NCBI RefSeq assembly: GCF_016735595.1
Contig: NZ_JAERRB010000001.1
Coordinates: forward strand, 744,001 to 808,000
DNA: 64,000 nucleotides
Direction of reading: 5' to 3'
Source: Chryseolinea lacunae
GTDB lineage: Bacteria; Bacteroidota; Bacteroidia; Cytophagales; Cyclobacteriaceae
Shown here piece after piece: positions 46,455-57,000 of this stretch (the first letter of the stretch is position 1; every line of letters starts with the position of its first letter). Both the position numbers and the translations under genes were made by a program. A model generated the notes under the pieces. It was not told where the DNA came from. It made no database searches and saw only the letters and a program-made list of their open reading frames with translations.

Positions 46455-46676
46455 CTTTATTTCCCTTATCGTTTGCTAGGCCGCAAAAGATCGTTTCTAA
46501 ATCGATTTCTTGGCGGGAATGTAACCGCATTTCCTGGCATGTCTGCTACACTAACGCTTTATTTTTCGCCATATTTGCGCCCACCAAAGGTTTATGCACC
46601 GGAGTTTCACGCGGACACGCGCCGCATTGGCTCCGGCAATCACGAAGCAAACAACATCCAACAATTACGTTAAAAG

Positions 46677-48359
<1,683 letters not shown>

Positions 48360-48366
48360 AAATCAC

Positions 48367-48403
48367 AAAAGCGTCCCGACGAGTCGGGACGCTTCATTTT
48401 TTT
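48367..48403 (+). terminator. Terminator of ettA
   Basis: Arms AAGCGTCCCGA (48369-48379) and TCGGGACGCTT (48384-48394), CGAG loop, then CATTTTTTTA. Confidence 0.9.
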
Positions 48404-48409
48404 ATCAGC

Positions 48410-48778
48410 ATGCGAAGTGTTTATACAATTTTGTTGCTCGTGTTGTCCAACACATTTATGACGTTGGCGTGGTATGGGCATTTGAAGTTCAAGGACATGA
48501 AGTGGAGTGCGCACCTGTCCATCGCCACCGTTATTCTAATCAGTTGGGGCATTGCGTTGTTTGAGTACATGTTGCAGGTGCCGGCCAACCGGTTGGGGTT
48601 TAAGGAATATGGCGGGCCGTTCACACTGTTGCAGTTGAAAATTATTCAGGAGGTGATTACGCTGGTGGTGTTTGTGGCCTTTTCGCTATTGCTCTTCAAA
48701 ACAGAAACGTTTCGGTTGAATCATTTGATCGGTTTTGTGTTTTTGATTTTGGCGGTGTATTTCATTTTCAAGAAATAA
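48410..48778 (+). CDS. DUF486 (DMT-like) membrane protein
   Basis: A 122-aa protein with four membrane helices (about 4-22, 32-54, 70-92 and 100-120) and the family segment NTFMTLAWYGHLKFK, and ALFEYMLQVPANRLG. DUF486 proteins resemble small drug/metabolite transporters, but the substrate is unknown. It begins just after the ettA terminator. Confidence 0.88.
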   Translation: MRSVYTILLLVLSNTFMTLAWYGHLKFKDMKWSAHLSIATVILISWGIALFEYMLQVPANRLGFKEYGGPFTLLQLKIIQEVITLVVFVAFSLLLFKTETFRLNHLIGFVFLILAVYFIFKK

Positions 48779-49092
48779 GATTTCGTTTTTCGTTTTTTGT
48801 GAATTTACGCTCCGGCAGGAGCGCCCTGTCTATAGAAATTTCTGACAACCAAAGATCAGACTCCGTAGGAGTCACCTGATTTTGCCCCCATCGTCATTCC
48901 GAAAAATGAATAATGATCGATTCGGATTGTATGACGGACACGATATTCGTTTCGTTTTTACGATGGTGAATCGTAAAAAAAACTGTTCATGCTGTCGGGC
49001 GCGATGATCGAGGTGACGCGAATATGCGTGCCACGTGTAGCGCGAAGATCGATTGAATGTGTGCTGTAGCACTCTTGTTTCGTTCGTCGTTA

Positions 49093-49122
49093 CCCCGGGT
49101 TGCACTGGCGTGCTACCCGGGG
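49093..49122. repeat. Long stem-loop within the REP-like region
   Basis: Arms CCCCGGGT (49093-49100) and ACCCGGGG (49115-49122) enclose a second stem GCAC/GTGC (49102-49105 with 49110-49113) and a TGGC loop, giving a 12-bp composite stem with one opposed T-T pair. Confidence 0.75.
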
Positions 49123-49288
49123 CTATTGACAGGGAACTCCTCCGGAGTTTGCCCGCTTCCATGGTTTGTGTTTTGTTCATTCTTGTTTCGGGCTCTCATG
49201 CTTGTTCATGTTTCATACTCGCCAATACTTTCACGCAGTTCTTTTGATTTGATTGTATGAAGGCTCGTGTTGTGGCGGTGTGTCCTGC

Positions 49289-49323
49289 TAAATAAAAAAA
49301 GGCCCCGACATGTCGAGGCCTTT
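49289..49323 (-). terminator. Terminator of the SusCD operon
   Basis: Minus strand: AAAGGCCTCGACA with its partner TGTCGGGGCCTTT form a stem with one mismatch, followed by TTTTATTT. It lies 42 nt after the susD-type stop. Confidence 0.85.
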
Positions 49324-49364
49324 GCCCATTTTCAAAAATCCCGATTAAACGATTTGAGCCCGGG

Positions 49365-50831
49365 CTAGTCTCCGTCCAAATTCAGATTTGGGTTGATGGT
49401 GATGTCGTTCAGTGGAATGGGGAACGTGTAGTCTGATTTGGTGATGGTGTTGAGGGGTTTCAGGTCGTTCATGTCTTTGTTGGCGTTGGCTTGTTCCACC
49501 AGTTCGAGGCGTTGAAGGTCGAACCAGCGGGTGAACTCTCCTGCAAATTCCCAGGCGCGTTCGTCTACCACGGCGTTGATGAAGTCGGCTTGCGAGAGGC
49601 CGTCGAGCGGGTCAAGTTCCGCGCGTTCACGAATGGCGTTCAGGGCATCGTAGGCATCTTCGCTGGGTGCGGCTGTGCGGGCTTGTGCTTCGGCATAGAC
49701 CAGCAGCACGTGTGCATAGCGAATCATGTGCACGGGCAACGACGATTGCCAGGTGTTGTTCACGGCCAACCTGAACTTGCCAAAGTAAGGTTTCTGCTCG
49801 GCGCTGTTTTGCCAGGGAACGATGGTCCCGTCGCTCTTCACAAACTCGGTGTGGAAGGTGATGTCTTTGCGTTTGCCTTCGGGAAACTTGTTGAAGAAAT
49901 GAATCTCGGCGCAAAAATCTTCCCAGCCGTTTTCTTCCTTCGGTGTGCCGGGATGTCCATAGTAGGCGTTGGTCGAGCCGCCAAAGTTCTTCGACGAGTG
50001 GAAGGCCATCACTTCTTCTTTGGTGCCGATGGCGGTGGTGGTTCCGCTCCACAGCGTTTCCAGCGGCACAAGGTCGAAGCCATAGGTGGCTTTGTTGTCG
50101 ATCACTTCTTTGGCTTTGGCTGCGGCAAGTGCATACTTGCTGGCATCTTTCAGGGGCCATCCGCCTTCGGTGAGATATACATCGGCCAGCAAGGCTTTCA
50201 CCGAACCTTTGTTGGGACGTCCCGGGTCGCGCTTCACGTTGCCCACCAGTTCTTCGGCTTGCTTCAGGTCGGCTTCAATCAGTTCATAGATTTCTTTCGC
50301 ACCGGTTTTCTTTATGGTGAGCATGGCTTGGGTGAAATCGGCCGAGGTGATGAGGGGCACAGAGCCAAAACCACGCACCAGCCAGTAGTAGCACAGGCCG
50401 CGAAGAAAATAAGCTTCGCCCACAATCTGTTTGACCACCGACTGATCGCCGCTCACATTTTGATAGTTGTTGATGATGTTGTTGGCACCCTGAATGGTTT
50501 TGTAGCAACCGTTCCAGATGAATGCAATGTGCGAGTTGCCGGAGGTCACTTCAAACTGATCGATCTGTCGCGACCACATCTTCGGCTCGTTGCCGGCGCG
50601 GATGGTGGTGAGGTCGTCGCCACCCATGGTGAAGCTTTGTGTCGATGAATTCAGAAAGCCACGGGCCCATGTTCTCAAGATGCCCTTATACGTTCCGGTG
50701 AGGGCGGCCTCCAACCCTGCCACATCGCTGATGGCGTTGGTGCCCACAATAGCGCCCTTCGGATTTTCTTCCAGGAAATCTTTACAGCCCGCGAAGGCGG
50801 CAAACAGAAGCAGTATGATTATTTTTTTCAT
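49365..50831 (-). CDS. SusD/RagB-family outer-membrane lipoprotein
   Basis: Surface lipoprotein that caps the TonB-dependent transporter and binds the nutrient. MKKIIILLLFAAFAGC gives a signal with lipobox FAGC. The SusD N-terminal motif KDFLEENPKG and the TPR-like helices with GEAYFLRGLCYYWLVRGFG are typical. Length is 488 aa. It lies 21 nt after its SusC partner. The ligand cannot be inferred because no enzyme is encoded with it. Confidence 0.95.
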   Translation of the reverse strand: MKKIIILLLFAAFAGCKDFLEENPKGAIVGTNAISDVAGLEAALTGTYKGILRTWARGFLNSSTQSFTMGGDDLTTIRAGNEPKMWSRQIDQFEVTSGNSHIAFIWNGCYKTIQGANNIINNYQNVSGDQSVVKQIVGEAYFLRGLCYYWLVRGFGSVPLITSADFTQAMLTIKKTGAKEIYELIEADLKQAEELVGNVKRDPGRPNKGSVKALLADVYLTEGGWPLKDASKYALAAAKAKEVIDNKATYGFDLVPLETLWSGTTTAIGTKEEVMAFHSSKNFGGSTNAYYGHPGTPKEENGWEDFCAEIHFFNKFPEGKRKDITFHTEFVKSDGTIVPWQNSAEQKPYFGKFRLAVNNTWQSSLPVHMIRYAHVLLVYAEAQARTAAPSEDAYDALNAIRERAELDPLDGLSQADFINAVVDERAWEFAGEFTRWFDLQRLELVEQANANKDMNDLKPLNTITKSDYTFPIPLNDITINPNLNLDGD

Positions 50832-50852
50832 AGTCGGTTCGATAGGATGGGT

Positions 50853-53800
50853 TTAGAAAGTGAAGTTTAATCCGGCGGTGTAGGTCTTCGCGTTGGGATA
50901 CGATCCAAAGTCGATGCCTTGCTGCACGTCGGTGCCGAAGTTGTCCCACGTGAGGCCGCTCACACCGCTGGAGTTCGACTCGGGGTCGATGCCCTTATAC
51001 TTCGTGATGGTGAACAGGTTGGTGGCGCTCACAAAGAACCGAACCGCCGCCACATTCTTCAACACGGTTTTCGGAAGCGAATACGTGAGGCTCACATTTT
51101 TCAGGCGCACAAAATTGCCACGCTCCACAAACCGCGACGACTGAATGAACGAGTTGCTGGCCGCAGCGCTAAACGCGGGAATGTCGGAGGTTTCGTTCAC
51201 GCCGGGAATGTAGCGGTTCCGGATGTCGGCAAAGATAATTTCCTTGGCGTCGGTGCTGGCCAGCATGCCGTTGGCATAGGTGTAGTTCAGCTTGTCGAAA
51301 CCAAAGAAGCCCTGGAAGAAAACATTCAGTGAGAAGTTTTTATAGGTGAACGTGTTGTTCCAGCCCAGCGAGATCTTGGGTGTTCCGTTGCCGATAACCT
51401 GATAGTCTTTTTCGTTGATGATGCCGTCGTTGTTCACGTCTTCATAGCGCGCGTCGCCGGGCTTGAGGCCAAAGGCTTGTGCCTGCGCGGCCTGATCGGG
51501 TTTCCATGTTCCCAGGAAGCGGAAGCCCCACAGCGAGTTCATGGCCTGGCCTGGGATGAGCACGTTGGTGCCGAGCGGAATGGTGTCGCGGTCGCCGCCC
51601 AGACTCACCACTTTGTTTTTGATGGTCGACAGGTTCAGGTTGCTGCTCCATTGAAAGTCGGAAGTTTGTATGGGCGTGGCGCGTAATGAAACTTCCACAC
51701 CCTTGTTCTGAATCTGTCCGATGTTTGATTGAATGTTATAGCCACCGATGTAGCCGGGCAGGGAGCGCAGCATGAGCAGGTCGCGTGTGTTCTTCACGAA
51801 ATAGTCTACCGACACACCCAGGCGTCCTTTGAAGATGTCTATGTCCAAACCGCCATCCACTTGCTCGGTGGTTTCCCACTTCAGATCGAGGTTGCCGGGG
51901 TTGCCCATCAGAATACCCGACTTGAGTGGACCACCGTTGCCGTTAAACACCACACCGGCGTCGTCAAGGTTGGTCACGTAGGCCGAAAGTGTTCCGTAAG
52001 GGCCGATGCCCTGGTTGCCGGTGAGGCCCCAGCTGCCGCGCAGCTTCAGGTTGCTGATGAGCTCCACGGGTTGCATAAAGTCTTCTTCCGAAATCTTCCA
52101 ACCCACAGCGGCCGAAGGAAACACGCTGTATTTGTTGCTGCCCTGAAACTTCGACGATCCATCGCGACGCACGGCGCCCGAAAACAAATAGCGATCCTTA
52201 TAGGCATAGTTGACCCGCGCCATCTGCGACAGCAAGCTCCAGCTCGAATAGCCCGAGCTCACCGTGCTGGACGCAGACAACGAGAGGTTGTTGTAGGATT
52301 GGGATGGATACGTGAGGTTGGCCACGTTCACATTGAAACCTGTGCCGGTAAACTTCTGCGCTTCCAACACCAACGTCACATCCAGGCTGTGCACCGAATT
52401 GAAGAGGTGTTTATAGTTAAGTGTGTTTGTGTTTTGCCACGTAACGTTCTCCGACGACGAGCGGCCGGCCGTGGCCCACGTGCGCGCCACGGGAAAACCC
52501 TGAAACGCTTTGCCTTGCGAGTTGAGATAGTTCAACCCCAGTTGCACATCGAAGGTGAGGCCCTGAATGATTTCATACTTCAGGCCGGTGAGCAGGTTGG
52601 CGTTTGTGTTTTCGGCGCGGTATTCGTTTTCGTTTGTCACCGCCACCGGGTTGGCAAACAACGAGCTCACGGGATCATACAGAATGTAGTTTCCGTTGGC
52701 ATCATACACCGGCGTGGTAGGTGCCCAGGCCAATGCTTGTCCCAGCGCACCGCTGCGTTGGCCCGTGCCATCGGAGTTCATGTTCTCGCGGCGTGTGCCT
52801 GTGAAGTTGAAACGCATCGAAAACTTTTGCGAGATCTGCGACACGATGTTGGTGCGCACCGCATACCGTTTAAAGTCACTGTTCTCGATGATGCCGTCCT
52901 GGTTCAGGTAGTTCATGGAAAGCAGGTAGCTCGTTTTGTCGTTGCCTCCCGAAATGCCCAGCTGATATTCGTGGCCGGCGGCCGGTCTGAAAATTTCGTC
53001 CTGCCAGTCGGTGCCTCCATTCTGGCGGAAGCCGGCAATCTGTTCTTCGGTGAAGCGGGGCACATAGGTGCCACCGTCGGGGGTAAGTGCTTTCGCGCGA
53101 TCGTTGGCCACGTTGGCAAAGTCAACCGCGTTCAGGGTATTGAATTTTTTGATGAGGTGCGAACTGTAGAGGCGAACACCGAAGTCGATTTTCATCTCAC
53201 CGTTCTTGCCCGACTTGGTGGTGATGATCACCACACCGTTGGCACCACGGCTTCCATAGATGGCGGTGGCCGAAGCATCTTTCAACACATCAATCGAGGC
53301 AATGTCGTCGGGGTTAATGGTGTTGAAGTCGGCGCCCACAAAACCGTCAACCACATAGAGCGGATCGTTGTCGCCGCTCAGCGAGTTGGCACCACGAATG
53401 CGAATGCGCACAGCACCACCGGGCGAACCACTGGCGTTGGTCACCTGCACGCCGGTGACACGACCTTGGAGTGCCTGATCTACACGGGTGATGGGTTGGC
53501 CTTCAAAATCTTTTTTAGATACCGAACTGATGGAGCCGGTCACGTCGCCTTTGCGTTGTGTGCCATAGCCCACCACCACAATCTCCTGCAGTGTTTTGGC
53601 GTCAGGATTCAGGGCCACGTTGATGGTGCTCTGGCCGAGCACAGACATTTCGCGTGTCTCATAGCCAATGAAAGTGAACACCAGCACTGCGTTGTCGTCG
53701 GGAACGCTGATGGAATATTTTCCGTCGGCATCGGCGGTGGTGCCGCTGGCGGTTCCTTTCAGCAACACGTTCACGCCGGGCAGGCCATTGCCTTGTTCGT

Positions 53801-54233
53801 CGGTCACGGTGCCACTGATGACGGTGGGCGGTTCAAAACTTTCCGGCTCGGGCAACACGGCTTGTATCTCGCGACGCTCGTCAAACACGGCCGTGATGGT
53901 GAGGTCGATCACTTTAAATTTCAGCTTGGTTTTCTGACGCATTCTGCGCAGCACATTGTCCAGACTTTCGTTGCGAAAGGTGAATGAGAAACGTGCCTCG
54001 TCGTTCCGGATCTCTTCCGGAAACGCAAACACATACGACGTCTTGTTCTCGATCGTCTTGAAAATCTCCACCAGCTTCTTGTTGCGTATGTCTGCCGAAA
54101 GCTTGGTGTCGGCCAGGTTCTGTGCATGTAGATTTCCCGCGACGAGAAACTGCATTGTCAACACCTGAATCATCATGACGATCAAACATTGCACTGACAT
54201 AAACTTTAGCAGTTTAGATAGATTTATTTGCAT
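50853..54233 (-). CDS. SusC/RagA-family TonB-dependent transporter with STN domain
   Basis: Outer-membrane beta-barrel of 1126 aa that imports a nutrient using TonB. After the signal region come a secretin/TonB N-terminal (STN) domain (about 45-115), which contacts the FecR anti-sigma factor, a carboxypeptidase-like domain (about 135-215, ISGTVTDEQGNGLPGVNVLL), then the plug (VVVGYGTQRKGDVTG) and the barrel ending in FNFTF-type aromatic residues. The ATG at 54233 is chosen for its signal peptide. The STN domain plus adjacent sigma/anti-sigma genes means the transporter likely induces its own operon when loaded. Confidence 0.95.
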   Translation of the reverse strand: MQINLSKLLKFMSVQCLIVMMIQVLTMQFLVAGNLHAQNLADTKLSADIRNKKLVEIFKTIENKTSYVFAFPEEIRNDEARFSFTFRNESLDNVLRRMRQKTKLKFKVIDLTITAVFDERREIQAVLPEPESFEPPTVISGTVTDEQGNGLPGVNVLLKGTASGTTADADGKYSISVPDDNAVLVFTFIGYETREMSVLGQSTINVALNPDAKTLQEIVVVGYGTQRKGDVTGSISSVSKKDFEGQPITRVDQALQGRVTGVQVTNASGSPGGAVRIRIRGANSLSGDNDPLYVVDGFVGADFNTINPDDIASIDVLKDASATAIYGSRGANGVVIITTKSGKNGEMKIDFGVRLYSSHLIKKFNTLNAVDFANVANDRAKALTPDGGTYVPRFTEEQIAGFRQNGGTDWQDEIFRPAAGHEYQLGISGGNDKTSYLLSMNYLNQDGIIENSDFKRYAVRTNIVSQISQKFSMRFNFTGTRRENMNSDGTGQRSGALGQALAWAPTTPVYDANGNYILYDPVSSLFANPVAVTNENEYRAENTNANLLTGLKYEIIQGLTFDVQLGLNYLNSQGKAFQGFPVARTWATAGRSSSENVTWQNTNTLNYKHLFNSVHSLDVTLVLEAQKFTGTGFNVNVANLTYPSQSYNNLSLSASSTVSSGYSSWSLLSQMARVNYAYKDRYLFSGAVRRDGSSKFQGSNKYSVFPSAAVGWKISEEDFMQPVELISNLKLRGSWGLTGNQGIGPYGTLSAYVTNLDDAGVVFNGNGGPLKSGILMGNPGNLDLKWETTEQVDGGLDIDIFKGRLGVSVDYFVKNTRDLLMLRSLPGYIGGYNIQSNIGQIQNKGVEVSLRATPIQTSDFQWSSNLNLSTIKNKVVSLGGDRDTIPLGTNVLIPGQAMNSLWGFRFLGTWKPDQAAQAQAFGLKPGDARYEDVNNDGIINEKDYQVIGNGTPKISLGWNNTFTYKNFSLNVFFQGFFGFDKLNYTYANGMLASTDAKEIIFADIRNRYIPGVNETSDIPAFSAAASNSFIQSSRFVERGNFVRLKNVSLTYSLPKTVLKNVAAVRFFVSATNLFTITKYKGIDPESNSSGVSGLTWDNFGTDVQQGIDFGSYPNAKTYTAGLNFTF

Positions 54234-54276
54234 AGATTTGTAATGGGTTGAAATAATAAACTTGTTTTGACTCGTA

Positions 54277-54319
54277 GTCCGGCTACCCTGCATCCGCCAA
54301 GATTCAAGGGCAACCGGAC
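54277..54319 (-). promoter_or_regulatory. Leader hairpin before the SusC-type gene
   Basis: Arms of 13 nt (54277-54289 and 54307-54319; GTCCGGCTACCCT on the plus side) pair with two wobble pairs when read on the minus strand, 44 nt before the start. No T tract follows on the minus strand, so it is not a terminator for fecR; it may be an mRNA leader structure. Confidence 0.4.
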
Positions 54320-54378
54320 TTCCTTTTTTCAGGCCAACGCGGCCCGCAGCTTACGATGTATTCATGACGTGGGTTGAT

Positions 54379-55359
54379 TTAGGGGTTGCATCCTTTTCCA
54401 TAGAGTGTCACTGTGTTCTGGGCCGTGAACATGAAGTCTACGTGATACATATACTGAATACTTTTCAACACGTTCTCCAGGCTTTCGTCTTTGTATTGAC
54501 CGTTGATGCGACACGACTTGATGCGCACGTCATCAAAGGCGATGCTCACATTATACCAGCGCTCCATCACGGCCACTGCTTCTTCAATCGTACTGTTTTC
54601 AAACAGCAAGGTGTTGTCTTTCCAGGCAAGAAACTTGTCGATGTTCACGTGCGAGATCACCAGGCCTTCCTGCTCCGAGGCATAGACCGCCTGATCGTTG
54701 GGGGTGAGTATAACGCGATTGGCACCTTTGCCATCTTCCTGCTGCTGGGGCGACGTGGCCTCCACCTGCACACGGCCCGTGGCCACCGTCACACTGATTT
54801 GCTGTTGGGGAAACGCCTGAATGTTGAACGACGTGCCCAGCACTTTCGTGGTCACATTGCCGGAGGTCACCACAAAAGGACGTTTCGGATTTTTTGTGAT
54901 CTCAAAGAATGCTTCGCCCGTGAGTTTCACTTCGCGGATGTCTGCGTCGAACACTTCCGGATAAGACAAGGAACTGCCGGCATTCAGAAACACACGCGAC
55001 CCATCGGCCAGGGTGATGACTGATTTTTGGCCACGGGGCGAATCGGATGTGACCCAGTGTGCAGAAGCCGGTTCAGAGAACATGCCCGCATAATAGAGCA
55101 CACCCCAAACCATGGTGGCCACCAGGGCCAACGACACGGGGAGCAACACACGACGCAAAGGTTTCTTGTTGGCAGGCTTTGTTTTGTGTTGAAGACGGTT
55201 TTCGATGGAAGACCACATGGCTTCGCTGAGCCCATAGTGCTCCAGCGATTGCTTCCGTTCCTGGGCGGCGAAGAAATCATCCATCATCCGCTCTTCCGAG
55301 GCCGTGGCCTGCCCGGCAAGATACTTATCCATCAGCGCTTCGAATTCTTCTTGAGTCAT
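54379..55359 (-). CDS. FecR-family anti-sigma factor
   Basis: A 326-aa inner-membrane regulator: cytoplasmic N-terminus (MTQEEFEALMDKYLAGQATA) that binds the sigma factor, one membrane helix (about 90-112, LLPVSLALVATMVWGVLYYA), the periplasmic FecR domain (about 125-225, SPRGQKSVITLADGSRVFLNAG) and a C-terminal DUF4974/STN-like part that receives the signal from the transporter. It follows the sigma gene and precedes the SusC gene. Confidence 0.95.
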   Translation of the reverse strand: MTQEEFEALMDKYLAGQATASEERMMDDFFAAQERKQSLEHYGLSEAMWSSIENRLQHKTKPANKKPLRRVLLPVSLALVATMVWGVLYYAGMFSEPASAHWVTSDSPRGQKSVITLADGSRVFLNAGSSLSYPEVFDADIREVKLTGEAFFEITKNPKRPFVVTSGNVTTKVLGTSFNIQAFPQQQISVTVATGRVQVEATSPQQQEDGKGANRVILTPNDQAVYASEQEGLVISHVNIDKFLAWKDNTLLFENSTIEEAVAVMERWYNVSIAFDDVRIKSCRINGQYKDESLENVLKSIQYMYHVDFMFTAQNTVTLYGKGCNP

Positions 55360-55378
55360 GTTTCGGCGTATTGAAAGG

Positions 55379-55408
55379 ATGTACCACAACCGTCGCCTAT
55401 CCCCTATA
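55379..55408 (-). promoter_or_regulatory. Repeated GGGGAT-N12-TGGTACAT element before fecR
   Basis: Minus strand TAGGGGATAGGC, four variable bases (GACG), then GTTGTGGTACAT, ending 20 nt before the fecR start. The same 24 conserved bases occur before the sigma gene (56203-56230). This is likely the target promoter of the adjacent ECF sigma factor. Confidence 0.55.
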
Positions 55409-55498
55409 CTCGGGGGTCTTTTTTACGCAATTATTTTCCTGAAATACAAAGGGCACAGACGTTGCCTGAAAGGAGCACGTGAATAAAAAAAGGAAATT

Positions 55499-56083
55499 TT
55501 ACAGGAAGAGCATGGCCACCATCAACACGATGCCTTCCAGCTTCGAGCGCAGGAACGTGAGGGCCTTTCCAATTTGGGCTTCAACAGTCTTGGGAGAAAT
55601 TTTGAGACGTGTCGAGATTTCCTTGTGCGATAAGTTCTGATAACGACTCAGAAAAAAAACTTCCTTGCAGCGCGTGGGCAACACGGCGATGGCCTTTTGA
55701 AGTTGTTCTTCCAGCTCCTGAAAATTCAACAGCTCTTCGGTTTGATTGGCGAACTGCACTTTCTGCGCCAGCTTCAGGTGATGCTCCTGCAACTTCCCGT
55801 TGCGCAGCTGTTTCAACACCTGAAACTTGATGGCCCGCGAAAGGTAGTGCGACAAGATTTGCACATTGGACGTGTGCCGGCGATTCCACAAATCCACAAA
55901 CACATCCTGCACCAGGTCCTTGGCCTGATCATCGTCGTTCAGCACGCCAGCGGCCATGCGGAACAAGCGAAGGTTGTGGCGTTCAAAGATCTCTTTCAAA
56001 GCCCACGCATGGTCTTCGCGAAGCATCTCAAACAATGCTTCGTCCGACATCTGAAACCGTTCCTGGTGGGCTGAATAATTCAT
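55499..56083 (-). CDS. FecI-like ECF sigma factor (Bacteroidota RNA polymerase sigma-70 type)
   Basis: A 194-aa ECF sigma factor. Region 2 (ALFEMLREDHAWALKEIF and QDVFVDLWNRR) and region 4 (LPTRCKEVFFLSRYQNLSHKEISTRLKISPKTVEAQ) are intact. It should be held by FecR and released when the transporter binds its ligand. It stands first in the locus sigma-fecR-susC-susD, with 139 nt to fecR. The C-terminus ends in a hydrophobic stretch (LEGIVLMVAMLFL), typical of this group. Confidence 0.95.
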   Translation of the reverse strand: MNYSAHQERFQMSDEALFEMLREDHAWALKEIFERHNLRLFRMAAGVLNDDDQAKDLVQDVFVDLWNRRHTSNVQILSHYLSRAIKFQVLKQLRNGKLQEHHLKLAQKVQFANQTEELLNFQELEEQLQKAIAVLPTRCKEVFFLSRYQNLSHKEISTRLKISPKTVEAQIGKALTFLRSKLEGIVLMVAMLFL

Positions 56084-56463
56084 GAAAAAGGGGCTGCAAT
56101 CGTTTCCGAATGGATGAAGTAGTCTATTTCATCCGGCATTTCAAAGAAAAAATCAACAATAAATTAATCTGGGGCGGGCCTTGAAAGCAGGCAAAATCAG
56201 TATGTACCACAACTTCGGCCTATCCCCTACGCCGACCTGAAATAGTGTCACTTTTTTTCATCGGTCGACAACTAAAGCAGGGTCTGCTGTCCATCAACCT
56301 TGCGAAACATGAAGCGTCAACTATTTTAAAAACCGATGTTCTTTCCATCGTTTCACCACAACCTTCATCAAAAAAATAAGCAGCGACTCAACTAACATTC
56401 TGGTCGTTGACGCGCTGCTATGCTATAAAAAAAACCGGCATTTAAAACATCAAACGGCTGCGG
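56084..56463. other. Intergenic region upstream of the ECF sigma gene
   Basis: No gene is seen. The region holds the repeated element at 56203-56230. A short stem may exist near the DUF4142 stop, but no clear terminator was found. Confidence 0.5.
56203..56230 (-). promoter_or_regulatory. Repeated GGGGAT-N12-TGGTACAT element before the ECF sigma gene
   Basis: Minus strand TAGGGGATAGGC, four bases (CGAA), then GTTGTGGTACAT. It ends 120 nt before the sigma start. It matches the fecR-proximal copy in 24 of 28 positions, with the four differences all in the centre. Confidence 0.55.
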
Positions 56464-57000
56464 CTAGTTATTTTCCTTCACGGCAATTTCGGCATTCGCT
56501 CTCACAGAAAGATCGCCTGCCGTCACCACCCGGCTCTTCATGCTGGGCAAAAAGGTTGACACGTGGTTCTTCACAACTTCTACCTTGCCTTGTTCGAGTT
56601 CGGCCTCATACAGCGCGATGGATTCCCGTTGACACTTCATCTGGCAATTCAGATAACACGTGTCGAACTGCATGCCCACAAAGGTGCCCAGTCTGGCAAA
56701 TTGTTGCTGGTGCGCTTCGTCCATGGCGGTGTTCAGAAAAATGTGGTCATTGTCGGCAATGCGCTTCAGGTCATTGATCGCCTGTTGTTTCGCCATCATG
56801 GTCTGTTGTCCAAACGCCCGCACGGCTTCCGATGTGCCTTTCACCGCGGCGAGCCTTGCATATTCCAACTCGGCTTGATTGGCCGCACCTGCTTCAAACA
56901 AGAAAGACTTGTCGCTTCCTTCAATCATCGACTCTCTTTCCTCTTCACACGCAACCGTCATCAACCCGATGAGCGCCATTGCTAAAGTCCACGTTTTCAT
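56464..57000 (-). CDS. DUF4142 domain lipoprotein
   Basis: A 178-aa predicted lipoprotein (MKTWTLAMALIGLMTVAC, lipobox TVAC) with a ferritin-like helical DUF4142 domain (FLFEAGAANQAELEYARLAA, then HQQQFARLGTFVGMQFDTCYLN). The family is periplasmic and widespread; its function is unknown. It is a single gene. Confidence 0.85.
   Translation of the reverse strand: MKTWTLAMALIGLMTVACEEERESMIEGSDKSFLFEAGAANQAELEYARLAAVKGTSEAVRAFGQQTMMAKQQAINDLKRIADNDHIFLNTAMDEAHQQQFARLGTFVGMQFDTCYLNCQMKCQRESIALYEAELEQGKVEVVKNHVSTFLPSMKSRVVTAGDLSVRANAEIAVKENN

Larger units (their letters stand above)
48779..49364. repeat. Repeat-filled intergenic region with REP-like palindromes
   Basis: No gene is supported. Three copies of a hairpin module CTCCG(n)GGAG followed by a CCCTGTC(A/T)ATAG-like tail are present: plus strand at 48808-48834 and, with a diverged tail, at 48859-48880; minus strand at 49149-49122. 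A second, larger hairpin lies at 49093-49122. The pair in opposite orientation is the layout of REP-like elements. Short open frames here run through the hairpins and are not called. Confidence 0.65.

Noticed and set aside
46473-46673. Open frame just upstream of ettA
   Set aside because: It occupies the likely ettA promoter/leader and has no recognisable protein features.
48779-49364. CRISPR-like repeat array
   Set aside because: Repeats are hairpin modules in mixed orientation with irregular spacing, not direct repeats with equal spacers, and no cas gene is present.
51729-53987. 752-codon plus-strand open frame opposite the SusC-type gene
   Set aside because: Its length is striking, but it mirrors the codon pattern of the barrel gene and shows no domain, signal or start context.
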